Assembly (NCBI GenBank): GCA_903824665.1
Contig: CAIJXT010000004.1
Span: 62,001-126,000, forward strand
Length of the DNA: 64,000 nucleotides
Origin: an uncultured Bacteroidota bacterium
GTDB taxonomy: Bacteria; Bacteroidota; Bacteroidia; Chitinophagales; Chitinophagaceae
Direction of reading: 5' to 3'
Of this stretch, positions 43,324-52,369 are shown one piece after another (the first letter of the stretch is position 1; every line of letters starts with the position of its first letter). Position numbers and translations under genes: made by a program. The notes under the pieces are model-generated. The model saw only the letters and a program-made list of their open reading frames with translations. It was not told the origin of the DNA and ran no database searches.

Positions 43324-45245
43324 CAGTAGGTTCCTCCTGGTTTTCTGGTATTGTATGTTTTTACTTTTGATTTCGGCAAGGTTATCGGTGGAATCTCGCC
43401 CGGGATATTTTCGTTCAGCGATTCTATAAATGCGATCAATTCGCCTTTTTCCTTTTCTGTAAGGTGAAGCGAATCTGCTGACAAAGTCTGATTGGGCACA
43501 TTTAGTTTTCTGCCAGCTCCGCCGCCAGCATCATAAAAGTCTATCACCTGCCTTAGGGAACTGAAGACCCCGTTGTGCATATAAGGCTTAGTCAGTGCTG
43601 CGTTCCTGATGGTGCCGGTTCTGAACGCGTTTCTGGTTTCTTTAGCCTCGTTTATGCCAAAACGCCCCTGGTCGCTGCTGAGCATTTTGAATCCCGTATC
43701 TGCAGGAACACCCAGTACCTCAAACTCAGACCCGACGTAGGGCGGCTTTACGCCATTGAAGATTGGCGCAAAGTGGCAGGTAGCACATTGTGCTTTACCC
43801 ATAAACAGGTTGAATCCTGCCTGCACATGCTCTGGTATTTTTGTGTTGTTATTTATCGCAGCGTCGAAAGGCGAATAGTAGTTACTGAATTTGCTGTAGT
43901 AGAAAGTAATTGCCGATACGATGTGATCAAATGAAATCTCTTTTTCCTGTGGTGTATACCGAAGCAGCTGTTTGAATGCGAGCCTGTATTCCTTGCAGCT
44001 CAGTACTTTCTGTACCACGGTGTTGGCATCACAGTTCATTTCATCCGGGTTTGTAATCACTTCTCTGGTCTGGTTCTGCAACGATATATGTTTGCCATCC
44101 AGCATCAGCAGGTGGTTAGATACTGCATTTATCAATGATGGAGAATTTCTGGGAAGTAGATCTTTTTGGTTGAAGTGTTGTGCAGTCTTTGTTGTAGTAT
44201 CTGTAAAAGCCTGTGTGGGTTTGTGGCACGATGCGCAACTGCGCTCGTTGTTGCCAGAAAGCAGTGGGTCATAAAATAGCAGCTTCCCCATTTTTTCTGC
44301 AAGCGCCAGTGCAGCTGTGTCTGTGACTCTGAGAAAGATACCCTTGGCGTTTTGGCCATTGTACAGACCTTTATCAAAAATAGAGGTTACGCCCTTGTTC
44401 AAAGAATAGTCAACGAGGCTTCTGCTGATCACATGGTATTCGTTTATCAACCGTTGATTGATAGCAAAAAGCGGATTTACATATTCTTTGATGAATGTAA
44501 AATGGTCGAAAGCATTGAGGTCGTTCGATTGCAATGCAACAAATCTGTTCATTTTATCAAACACTTCCAAATAGTTATTCGGTAGTCGGTATTCTGGAAA
44601 TGAACTGTTGAATTGCTCATTGGTTTGTCCTACACTAATGAGCAGTGTTTTGAGCTCAGGTATTATTTGCTCTGCAGACGGGTTCTCGAATCCCGTTGTA
44701 TAGATAGAAGCAAGGTTGAGCAGGAATAGCCGATTACACAGATAGAAATGGTGATAGCTGCGGAGATGATCAGAAATACTATCCTGGCCATATATAATTA
44801 CAGCTTGTTTGGCTATTTTGATCAGGTTGAGAAGCGTGTCTTTATTTATAGAAGGTTCGTTCAGGTACAGCTCAGCAAGTGTAAGACCAGCACCCTCTCG
44901 CCGATATGGTTTTTCGAACTTTTCGAATACTTCTGTTTCCCATTCTACCGGTAAGGGCCCGTTTATAGACCGGTAGGCTATCGGGTGCAGGTATCGTAGC
45001 CAGAAGTCAACTGATTTCAGCAACATTCTGGAAGATTGGATTCCCGATTTTATTTTGTCAATGTCTTTCGGTTCGTTCGAATCCGCATTTTTTACTGTTC
45101 GCTCAAGTTGCGTCAAGCTTTCCCGGAAAGATTGTAGTCTATTGTGATATTCGCTTTCGTATGGCGTGTTTGCTGTGTTTCTGAAAGATATAAGTGCAAT
45201 CCCGGCAACTATGACAATTAGGTATGAGATTGTAAGTCTTTTCAT
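43323..45245 (-). CDS. di-heme cytochrome c peroxidase-like protein with N-terminal helical domain
   Basis: A 640-residue protein. The N-terminal helix (MKRLTISYLIVIVAGIALISF) is a signal or membrane anchor. Residues about 30-300 are helical and resemble imelysin-like caps found on some Bacteroidetes peroxidases (FWLRYLHPIAYRSINGPLPV; inference). The C-terminal half is the MauG/CcpA fold, with the first heme site at Cys337-Cys340-His341 (CASCHKPTQAFTD) and the second at Cys487-Cys490-His491 (CATCHFAPIF). The C-terminus has RTGTIRNAALTKPYMHNGVFSSLRQVIDFY as in bacterial cytochrome c peroxidases, which reduce hydrogen peroxide in the periplasm. It heads a two-gene operon with cytochrome c. Confidence 0.9.
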   Translation of the reverse strand: MKRLTISYLIVIVAGIALISFRNTANTPYESEYHNRLQSFRESLTQLERTVKNADSNEPKDIDKIKSGIQSSRMLLKSVDFWLRYLHPIAYRSINGPLPVEWETEVFEKFEKPYRREGAGLTLAELYLNEPSINKDTLLNLIKIAKQAVIIYGQDSISDHLRSYHHFYLCNRLFLLNLASIYTTGFENPSAEQIIPELKTLLISVGQTNEQFNSSFPEYRLPNNYLEVFDKMNRFVALQSNDLNAFDHFTFIKEYVNPLFAINQRLINEYHVISRSLVDYSLNKGVTSIFDKGLYNGQNAKGIFLRVTDTAALALAEKMGKLLFYDPLLSGNNERSCASCHKPTQAFTDTTTKTAQHFNQKDLLPRNSPSLINAVSNHLLMLDGKHISLQNQTREVITNPDEMNCDANTVVQKVLSCKEYRLAFKQLLRYTPQEKEISFDHIVSAITFYYSKFSNYYSPFDAAINNNTKIPEHVQAGFNLFMGKAQCATCHFAPIFNGVKPPYVGSEFEVLGVPADTGFKMLSSDQGRFGINEAKETRNAFRTGTIRNAALTKPYMHNGVFSSLRQVIDFYDAGGGAGRKLNVPNQTLSADSLHLTEKEKGELIAFIESLNENIPGEIPPITLPKSKVKTYNTRKPGGTY

Positions 45246-45398
45246 AGCGGGATTACTGCACTCTACACTTGCACCTTTTAAACCGCGAAAGTATCAGTTC
45301 ACGTTTAAGACAATCTTACCACTCGATTAATTGTGTGTTAATTCATTTTGCTTGAGTTGTTTATGTTACGGTAATAATGGCTTAATCAACCGCTAACA

Positions 45399-45426
45399 TT
45401 GTCGCAACAAACCACGCATAGTTTTG
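45399..45426 (+). promoter_or_regulatory. promoter TTG-N17-TAGTTTTG
   Basis: TTG at 45399-45401 and TAGTTTTG at 45419-45426 with a 17-base spacer, 22 bases before the ATG at 45449. The divergent peroxidase gene starts 203 bases away. Confidence 0.65.
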
Positions 45427-45448
45427 TGACCAAATCAAAATCAGTATT

Positions 45449-48400
45449 ATGAAACTTAAATTACACACGCTATTGCTTGGCATTGCAGGGCTTGCTTTGA
45501 CCGGGACAAGATCTTCAGCCCAAATTTCTATAGTAAGGGATTATAAAAATTACACTTCTGCGCCCATTGGTACCTTTCAGGGTATTAATTTCCGTGAGGC
45601 AGGTTTTTCGGGTATTTATGCAATCCCTAACACCAACGGCAAGGAATTTTGGGTATGCTCAGACAGGGGTGTAAACATTGATGCTGCTAACGCCAATCCA
45701 TCAGGTTGTAGACCTACTTACGACAAAATTTATTCTTTCCCCAACTATGCTCCTAAGATTCACCGTATCAGACTTAATGGTGATTCAATTCAGATTTTGA
45801 GGACAATAACCATGAAGCGCCCTGGTGGCACTAATGCAACCGGGATAATCAACCCAACAGGTTTTGGCAGCACGGCTACAGAGGTTGCCTCTACCGATAC
45901 AGTGCAGAACTGTATCAACTTCAATGCTAAAACTACGCCAAAAGATGTTTGGGGTATCGATGCAGAGGGTATCGTTGTAGATCGGGAAGGCTATTTCTGG
46001 ATTTGCGAAGAAGGCGGACCAACCATCTGGAAGCTGGATCAGAATGGCGTTGTAATAAAGCGTTTTACACCTTACGCTGGCTTGGTAGGTGCGGAATCTA
46101 TCGATGTACAGATAGACACTGCATTCGGTTATCGCAAGAACAACCGTGGTTTCGAAGGTATTGCACTCACACCTAACGGAAAGATATACGCAATCATCCA
46201 GAGTCCACTGTTGTACCCAACTAAAACAGTTGGTGAGAACTCACGTGTACACAGAATTCTTGAAATCGACCCTGCAACCAATGCTACCCGCATGTTTGCC
46301 TACCTCAATGATGGGATCATTGGTGCTTCTGGATCTAACCAGATCAGGCTTAGAGATTGGAAAATTGGGGATATGGCTGCCATTAATGACACTACCTTCC
46401 TCGTATTGGAAGCAGCGCTTAGAGGCACTACAGATGTAAAGAGGGTATACAAAATTAACATTAGCGCGGCTTCTGTTGTAAACTCAGGTTTGTACAGTGG
46501 TTTAAGGCTCGAAGCACTGGTTGACTCGGCTGGTCTTGCTGCAAACGGTATCCTTCCAGTAAAGAAAACGCTGTTTATGGATTTGCTGGCCAATGGATGG
46601 GATCCTGCTCTTGATAAAGCAGAGGGTCTTTCAATACTCAACGATAGCACAATATTTATAGGTAATGATAACGACTATGGGCAGTTTTCTGCTCTTGAAG
46701 ACGGTATCGCTACGGCAACTACCAACCTCAGTCATGTGGTTAAGTTCGCACTGCAGGGAAGCAACAAACTGAATAATTACCAGTTTAATGCACCGACACT
46801 TATTGCAGGTGAAACAGGACCAAGCACATCTAAGACACCTTACATGTATGCTACAACACCAAACGGTAAGTTCACATCAATCCTTACTGCTAACGAAACT
46901 GTTGGAGGTTACAAAATGGCTGGTCTTGGTGATGGAATGGGTGCGTACGATAACGGAAACGGCACATTCACGCTTCTGGCTAATCACGAAATGGGAAACA
47001 CATTGGGCGCAGTGCATGCACACGGACAAAAAGGTGCATTTGTTTCTAAGTGGGTCATCAACAAATCCGACCTTTCTGTAGTGAGTGGAGCAGACCTAAT
47101 ACAGAATGTATATTTGTGGAACCCGCTCACTTCAAGCTATATTCACTACAACGCTGCTTTTTCGACAGCTACTGCCGCATTCGCTCGTTTTTGTGCTGGC
47201 GATCTTCCTGAGATCAGCGCATTTTACAATAGTGCAACAGGCAAAGGCACACAGGAGCGTATATTTATGAATGGCGAAGAAAACGGTAACGAAGGTCGCG
47301 CATTCGGACACATCGCAACGGGTGCAAGTGCCGGCAAAACTTACGAATTGCCTTACCTTGGTAAACTGTCATGGGAGAATGCAGTTGCTAATCCTAAAGC
47401 AAGTGACAACACAGTTGTAGTTGGTCTTGATGATCAGACTCCTGGTCAGGTATATGTTTATGTAGGAACTAAGACAACCACAGGAACAGACATCGACAAA
47501 GCTGGCTTGAACAATGGAAAATTGTTTGGCGTAGCAGTAACTGGTCTCGTTGCGGAAACAAGTGGTAGCATACCAGCTCCGGCAACGCCATTTACAATGG
47601 TTGATCTCGGTTTCGTGCAAAATTCAACTGGTCTTGCGATCAACAACGCGAGCAACAGCGCAGGAGTTACCAACTTCCTAAGGCCTGAAGATGGCGCATG
47701 GGATCCAAAAAATCTGAATGATTTCTATTTCGTGACTACGAACTCATTTTCAAGCCCAAGCCGTTTGTGGAAGCTGTCTTTTGTTGATGGATCAAACCCA
47801 GCTTTGGGTGGTACTGTTACTGCTTTGCTCGACGGTACTGAAGGTCAGCGCATGCTCGACAATATGACGATAGATAATTACGGTCATATTCTTTTGCAGG
47901 AAGATCCGGGTGGCAACAACCACATTGCTAAAGTATGGCAGTACGATATCGCTACAGATGTATTCAAACTCATAGGCACACAGGACACTACCCGTTTTCA
48001 GATTGGTGGCTCTGAGTTTCTTACTTTCGATGAGGAGTCTTCAGGCATATTTGATATGGAGACTATTCTCGGACCTGGCATGTTTATGTTATATGATCAG
48101 GCACACTATAGTGTTGCAGGCGATGCGGTTGAAGGCGGTCAGTTGTTGGCTTTTTACAATCCAGACACATACAACGCTGCTCCTGAAGCAAATCTCACAG
48201 GAAATACGCTGAATATCGCTGATGGCGACATTACTCCAAATACCGCTGACAATACCAATTTTGGTAACGTTTATACCGGCAACAACACAACAAAATCCTT
48301 CGTTATCGAAAATAAAGGCGCAGGTAGTCTTTCCGTAACAGGCATCAATTTCTCTGGTACACACGCCGCAGAATTCACAATTACAGGTGCAGCGGCTTTC

Positions 48401-50320
48401 CCATGGGTAATTCCTTCAAACGGTTCACAGACCATAAATGTTCGTTTTGCACCAATAGCTGGTGGTACACGCACTGCATCGTTGAATATATCAAGCTCTG
48501 ATATCGATGAGGCAATGTACAATGTCGCTATCAGCGGTAACGGTGTTGACTCTCCTGATGTATATATCATGGGTAACGGTATCAGTATCGTTGATGGTGA
48601 TGTTACACCAGGTACAGCAAATAATACAGAATTCGGAAGTCACACTGTAGGATCCGTTACAACCAACGATTTCGTTATCGGTAATACCGGTCACGGTAAT
48701 CTGGTAGTAAGTGGCATCAACTTCACAGGTACACACGCTGCTGATTTTTCTGTGGTAGGTGCTCCGGTGTTCCCGCTTACAATTGCTTCTGGTAATACTT
48801 ATACAGTTACTGCTCAGTTTGTTCCTTCTGCTGGTGGCGTCCGCAATGGCACTCTTAATGTTGTAAGCAACGACGCAGACGAAGCAAACTATGATTTCTC
48901 TGTTCGTGGTACAGGTTTCTACCTTCCAGAAATCAATGTTAAGGGTAATGGTGTTGGCATAATTGATGGCGATGTTACCGCAGGTACCGCCAACAATACA
49001 GACTTTGGTACTGTTGTCACTACAGCCACCCAGAACAGGGTATTCTACATACACAATCCATCTTTGGGTACATTGTCTGTATCTGCTATCAGCTTTACTG
49101 GTGCAAATGCTGCTGAATTTACACTTTTTGGTGCACCGGCTTTCCCTTGGTCTATCGCTGCAGGCGATTCACAAATGGTTACTGTACGTTTTGCGCCAAC
49201 GGCTGGCGGCACACGTAATGCTACGATCAATATAACTAATACTGATAGCGATGAAGGTAATTACGACTTCGCGCTGAGAGGTACAGGTTTGACTTTGCCA
49301 GAGATCAATGTAAAAGGTAATGGTGTAAGTATCACAGATGGTGATGTGACTCCTGGAGCTGCTAACAATACCGATCTGGGTAGTGGTAACGTAGGTAGTG
49401 TTTTGATCAAGTATTTTGTAATCCAGAACACTGGTGCAGGAAATCTTAATATCTCCAGCATCAATTTCTCTGGAGCTGCTGAATTCGGTCTGGCTAGCTC
49501 TCCAATATTGCCAGCTACAATTTTGCCAAATGATTCTATAAGTATTGCTGTTCAGTTTACCGCTACAACAATTGGCACACGTACAGCAGTGCTGAACATA
49601 GTATCTAATGATGTTGACGAAGCAACATACAACTTCCTGTTACAGGGTATCGCTACAGGTCTGCCCGAAGTTGATGTTCAGGGTAATGGTATCAGCATTG
49701 CCGATGGCGACGCTACTGCAGGTGCGGCTAACAACACAGATTTCGGAAGCGTTAATACCGGTGTTGCAGTAACTAAAACCTTTGTGATCCGCAACCTGGG
49801 TCTTGGTTCTTTGAGTGTTACAGGTATCACTATGGGTGGCGCTAATGCTGCTGAATTTACATTGTATGGTGCACCGGGCTTCCCGCTCACACTGGCACCA
49901 AATGCTACACAGTCTGTTACTGTTCAGTTTCAGCCTACTGCCGGCGGTCTGCGCACTGCAACTATAAGCATAGCCAACAGTGATGGAGACGAAGGTACTT
50001 ACGATTTCAGCCTGCAGGGTACTGGTATCGTCCCAAGCACTGGCGTAGGTAATATCAACACAGCTACTTCGCTGAAATTGTATCCTAATCCAACAGGAAA
50101 TACCGCTACAGTAGAACTTGATCTGAAAAATGACGCGCTGATCAGCATCAGTGTAGCAGACGTTCAGGGTAAGGTAGTGTTGCCAGTTATCGAAGAAGGG
50201 ATGAAGTCAGGTGAAAATCTGGTACATCTCAATACCACTGGTCTGGTAAATGGTATCTATTTTGTGAAAATATCTGATGGTACTTCATCAACTAACGTTA
50301 AGTTGGTGGTGATGCACTAA
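45449..50320 (+). CDS. secreted fusion of phytase-like and PhoX-like domains with T9SS tail
   Basis: A 1623-residue exported protein. The signal peptide is about residues 1-24. Residues about 30-430 match the esterase-like phytase domain: FREAGFSGIYAIPNTNGKEF, GIDAEGIVVDREGYFWICEE, NRGFEGIALTPNGKIYAI, KAEGLSILNDSTIFIGNDND. Residues about 440-905 match PhoX/DUF839 alkaline phosphatase: GLGDGMGAYDNGNGTFTLLA, NHEMG, RPEDGAWDPKNLNDFYFVTT, TIDNYGHILLQEDPGGN. Five choice-of-anchor D repeats follow (about 912-1527), then a Por secretion tail (LYPNPTGNTATVEL, NGIYFVKISDG). Phosphate release from organic phosphates outside the cell is the likely role. A strong terminator follows. Confidence 0.85.
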   Translation: MKLKLHTLLLGIAGLALTGTRSSAQISIVRDYKNYTSAPIGTFQGINFREAGFSGIYAIPNTNGKEFWVCSDRGVNIDAANANPSGCRPTYDKIYSFPNYAPKIHRIRLNGDSIQILRTITMKRPGGTNATGIINPTGFGSTATEVASTDTVQNCINFNAKTTPKDVWGIDAEGIVVDREGYFWICEEGGPTIWKLDQNGVVIKRFTPYAGLVGAESIDVQIDTAFGYRKNNRGFEGIALTPNGKIYAIIQSPLLYPTKTVGENSRVHRILEIDPATNATRMFAYLNDGIIGASGSNQIRLRDWKIGDMAAINDTTFLVLEAALRGTTDVKRVYKINISAASVVNSGLYSGLRLEALVDSAGLAANGILPVKKTLFMDLLANGWDPALDKAEGLSILNDSTIFIGNDNDYGQFSALEDGIATATTNLSHVVKFALQGSNKLNNYQFNAPTLIAGETGPSTSKTPYMYATTPNGKFTSILTANETVGGYKMAGLGDGMGAYDNGNGTFTLLANHEMGNTLGAVHAHGQKGAFVSKWVINKSDLSVVSGADLIQNVYLWNPLTSSYIHYNAAFSTATAAFARFCAGDLPEISAFYNSATGKGTQERIFMNGEENGNEGRAFGHIATGASAGKTYELPYLGKLSWENAVANPKASDNTVVVGLDDQTPGQVYVYVGTKTTTGTDIDKAGLNNGKLFGVAVTGLVAETSGSIPAPATPFTMVDLGFVQNSTGLAINNASNSAGVTNFLRPEDGAWDPKNLNDFYFVTTNSFSSPSRLWKLSFVDGSNPALGGTVTALLDGTEGQRMLDNMTIDNYGHILLQEDPGGNNHIAKVWQYDIATDVFKLIGTQDTTRFQIGGSEFLTFDEESSGIFDMETILGPGMFMLYDQAHYSVAGDAVEGGQLLAFYNPDTYNAAPEANLTGNTLNIADGDITPNTADNTNFGNVYTGNNTTKSFVIENKGAGSLSVTGINFSGTHAAEFTITGAAAFPWVIPSNGSQTINVRFAPIAGGTRTASLNISSSDIDEAMYNVAISGNGVDSPDVYIMGNGISIVDGDVTPGTANNTEFGSHTVGSVTTNDFVIGNTGHGNLVVSGINFTGTHAADFSVVGAPVFPLTIASGNTYTVTAQFVPSAGGVRNGTLNVVSNDADEANYDFSVRGTGFYLPEINVKGNGVGIIDGDVTAGTANNTDFGTVVTTATQNRVFYIHNPSLGTLSVSAISFTGANAAEFTLFGAPAFPWSIAAGDSQMVTVRFAPTAGGTRNATINITNTDSDEGNYDFALRGTGLTLPEINVKGNGVSITDGDVTPGAANNTDLGSGNVGSVLIKYFVIQNTGAGNLNISSINFSGAAEFGLASSPILPATILPNDSISIAVQFTATTIGTRTAVLNIVSNDVDEATYNFLLQGIATGLPEVDVQGNGISIADGDATAGAANNTDFGSVNTGVAVTKTFVIRNLGLGSLSVTGITMGGANAAEFTLYGAPGFPLTLAPNATQSVTVQFQPTAGGLRTATISIANSDGDEGTYDFSLQGTGIVPSTGVGNINTATSLKLYPNPTGNTATVELDLKNDALISISVADVQGKVVLPVIEEGMKSGENLVHLNTTGLVNGIYFVKISDGTSSTNVKLVVMH
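48187..50035 (+). repeat. five tandem choice-of-anchor D repeats
   Basis: The period is about 366 bases (122 residues): starts near residues 914, 1036, 1158, 1282 and 1405. Each repeat opens with a pattern like NGxxIxDGDxTxGxANNT and has a NFSGT/AAEF strand. The DNA is similar enough to suggest duplication followed by drift. Confidence 0.85.
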
Positions 50321-50336
50321 GATCTTCGCATAGCCA

Positions 50337-50391
50337 AAAGGAGAAAGGGTAGTTGAAAACCAGTTTCAACTACCCTTTCTCCTTTTTAAAA
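50337..50391. terminator. bidirectional terminator, 20-base stem
   Basis: AAGGAGAAAGGGTAGTTGAAA-type left arm pairs with its complement at 50365-50386 around a loop of about five bases. T5 follows on the plus strand, and T4 on the minus strand for the convergent gene at 50411. Confidence 0.85.
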
Positions 50392-50410
50392 AAGAAGCGA
50401 TTGTATGGTA

Positions 50411-50785
50411 CTAATTGCAAGTGATGCTCGGGTGCTCATAGTTGTCTGACTGGTCCTCACCACTGTCAGAATCAATACATTTGAAGTCTTTTTCCAATAG
50501 TAACGACAATTGGTTGCCGTTTTGCAATACTATCGTTTTACTGTAACCAACCTGCTCATTGTTGGCCCAGAGTGAAGGTAGCTCAGCACCAATGTACATT
50601 GTAATAGTATTTCCCTCTAATTCTGCATCCAGCAGGTGGGTATCTTTTTTTGCCTGTAATACATATCGGAAAATTCCCCCGTTAAATTCTGTCTGTTCTT
50701 CGATTCGCCCTTCTGTTGCCAACTTGTCCACCTCTGTTCTCGAGAGGCGAAGCCTTAGCGAATTGCCTTTTATCCGTATTTTCAT
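50411..50785 (-). CDS. DUF7009-like small protein
   Basis: A 124-residue soluble protein that starts MKIRIKGNSLRLRLSRTEVD and has GIFRYVLQAKK, MYIGAELPSLWANNEQVG and a Cys-containing tail (FKCIDSDSGEDQSDNYEHP). I associate this pattern with DUF7009 proteins found next to fdhD in Bacteroidetes. The function is unknown. It follows fdhD by 52 bases on the same strand and is probably in its operon. A terminator shared with the convergent gene lies just beyond. Confidence 0.8.
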   Translation of the reverse strand: MKIRIKGNSLRLRLSRTEVDKLATEGRIEEQTEFNGGIFRYVLQAKKDTHLLDAELEGNTITMYIGAELPSLWANNEQVGYSKTIVLQNGNQLSLLLEKDFKCIDSDSGEDQSDNYEHPSITCN

Positions 50786-50837
50786 TTTAGTAATGCAGTT
50801 GATGGTTTGTGCTAACTACTGTATAAAGTTAAGTTCT

Positions 50838-51698
50838 TTATTCGTTTCCTGCTTTGGTGCCACTAGGGTAGGTATATCCTATACGATGCCCCCCGGCATA
50901 AATATTGAATCGTGTTCCACGTAGGAATCCTACCAACGTCATTCCCCATTCTTCAGCCATTTGTACAGCCAGACTTGATGGAGCGCCAACGGCAGCAACT
51001 ATCTTGATACCGGCCATTGCCGCTTTCTGAATAAGTTCAAAACTGGCACGACCACTGAGTAGTAGAATATGCTCGTTTGCCGGCAGCATACCTGCCATCA
51101 GACTGGCACCAACCAGCTTGTCTAGTGCATTGTGTCGCCCTACGTCTTCCATTAGCATAATGAGATTTCCATTTGTGTCAAACAGCGCACAAGCATGTAT
51201 CGCACCAGTGCTTTCAAACATTTTCTGACTGTTTCTAAGTTTGTCTGGCAATGCGCAAAGCACAACCGGTTGTATTACTATACTGTCTTTTGTGTCTATG
51301 ATTTCACATTCAGTACGTACTGCTTCTATCGACGATTTGCCGCATACACCACAACTCGATGTTGTATAGAAATTCCGTTCCAGTTTGCCTAAGTCTGGCA
51401 CAACATTGTCGCACAGCCGCATTACAACAACATTTTCTTTTTCCTCAGATAAATGTGCTATGGCATCTACGTCACTTGCCTGGCGTACAATACCTTCGGA
51501 ATACAAAAAACCAGTCACCAGGTCAGCGTCATTGCCTGGTGTGCGCATGGTCACAGATATGCTTTTTACCTTTCTGCCGGTGGGTGTCTGGTAATTTAGT
51601 CTTATTTCTAATGGCTCTTCCGCAGCTACTTTGTCGTCGCAAGGATCAGCAAAGTTGCCATTAACCTTTATAACAGAGATATTTAAGACAGGTTCCAT
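50838..51698 (-). CDS. fdhD: formate dehydrogenase accessory sulfurtransferase FdhD
   Basis: Transfers sulfur from a cysteine desulfurase to the molybdopterin cofactor of formate dehydrogenase. The 286-residue protein has TPGNDADLVTGFLYSEGIV, the catalytic pair Cys116/Cys119 (TTSSCGVCGKSSIEAV), FESTGAIHACALFD, EDVGRHNALDKLVGA and LLSGRASFELIQKAAMAGI. The ATG at 51698 is chosen over a TTG at 51704, because the TAAATTTG box covers the TTG and ends 3 bases before the ATG. No formate dehydrogenase or molybdopterin gene lies in the window. Confidence 0.93.
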   Translation of the reverse strand: MEPVLNISVIKVNGNFADPCDDKVAAEEPLEIRLNYQTPTGRKVKSISVTMRTPGNDADLVTGFLYSEGIVRQASDVDAIAHLSEEKENVVVMRLCDNVVPDLGKLERNFYTTSSCGVCGKSSIEAVRTECEIIDTKDSIVIQPVVLCALPDKLRNSQKMFESTGAIHACALFDTNGNLIMLMEDVGRHNALDKLVGASLMAGMLPANEHILLLSGRASFELIQKAAMAGIKIVAAVGAPSSLAVQMAEEWGMTLVGFLRGTRFNIYAGGHRIGYTYPSGTKAGNE

Positions 51699-51701
51699 CT
51701 T

Positions 51702-51709
51702 CAAATTTA
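51702..51709 (-). promoter_or_regulatory. -7 box TAAATTTG for fdhD
   Basis: Minus-strand match ending 3 bases before the ATG at 51698; it predicts a leaderless fdhD-DUF7009 mRNA. Confidence 0.5.
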
Positions 51710-51769
51710 GGGATTTATTGCTCGCGGCAATTCACCCTTCATTGTATAGTTTTGTAGCAAATCCAATCC

Positions 51770-52360
51770 ATGACAGACAAAGCCGGATTATTTTCCATTA
51801 TAAACAAGTATAATTGCGTTTTTGCCCGGGAAGAGCACAGAACTGTACCGTTGGCGTCATACCTCCATAGAAACACTACAGATCAATTATACAACCGAAA
51901 GAACTTTGATGGGCATATCACTACAAGCGCGTTTATCATAGACGAGGGTAAAGAAGAAATTTTATTGCTCCATCATAAGTCATTGGGCAAGTGGTTGCAG
52001 CCGGGTGGTCATACAGAAAAGGATGACTCTTTTGTAGCATCGGCGTTAAGAGAGGTAGTAGAGGAAACGGGCATTTCGAATCTTCATCTTCATTATCAGC
52101 CTGTACACCCGGATGTGGACGTGCCGTTTGATGTCGACTCACACTATATCCCACCAAATCCTCGCAAAAATGAAGAAGGACATTATCATCATGACCTCAG
52201 GTACGTATTTTTTTACTCTGGCGACCGGACCAATGACTTCAACACCGATGAAGCAACAGCAATGCAGTGGTTGGCATTCGACAAGTTGACAGATGATGCT
52301 ATTTTTGGCATTGTTGTATCCAAATTGCGTACTTTTCTGGCAACCATACGACCTGTCTGA
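51770..52360 (+). CDS. Nudix hydrolase
   Basis: Hydrolyses a nucleoside diphosphate linked to another group; the substrate is unknown. The Nudix box is GGHTEKDDSFVASALREVVE with ETGI: the REVVEETGI part is complete, but the first Glu of the standard box is Asp. The start ATG follows a TAGTTTTG box (51747-51754) by 15 bases. The rest of the 196-residue protein has HDLRYVFFYSG and WLAFDKL, typical of the fold. It is divergent from fdhD and convergent with ubiE, and stands alone. Confidence 0.88.
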   Translation: MTDKAGLFSIINKYNCVFAREEHRTVPLASYLHRNTTDQLYNRKNFDGHITTSAFIIDEGKEEILLLHHKSLGKWLQPGGHTEKDDSFVASALREVVEETGISNLHLHYQPVHPDVDVPFDVDSHYIPPNPRKNEEGHYHHDLRYVFFYSGDRTNDFNTDEATAMQWLAFDKLTDDAIFGIVVSKLRTFLATIRPV

Positions 52361-52369
52361 ACAATGAAA

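Noticed and set aside
44670-44700. tRNA-like TTC(G)AATC string
   Set aside because: It lies inside the peroxidase coding region and no cloverleaf can be drawn around it.
48187-50035. Regular repeats considered as CRISPR or satellite DNA
   Set aside because: The period of 366 bases and intact coding frame show protein domain repeats.
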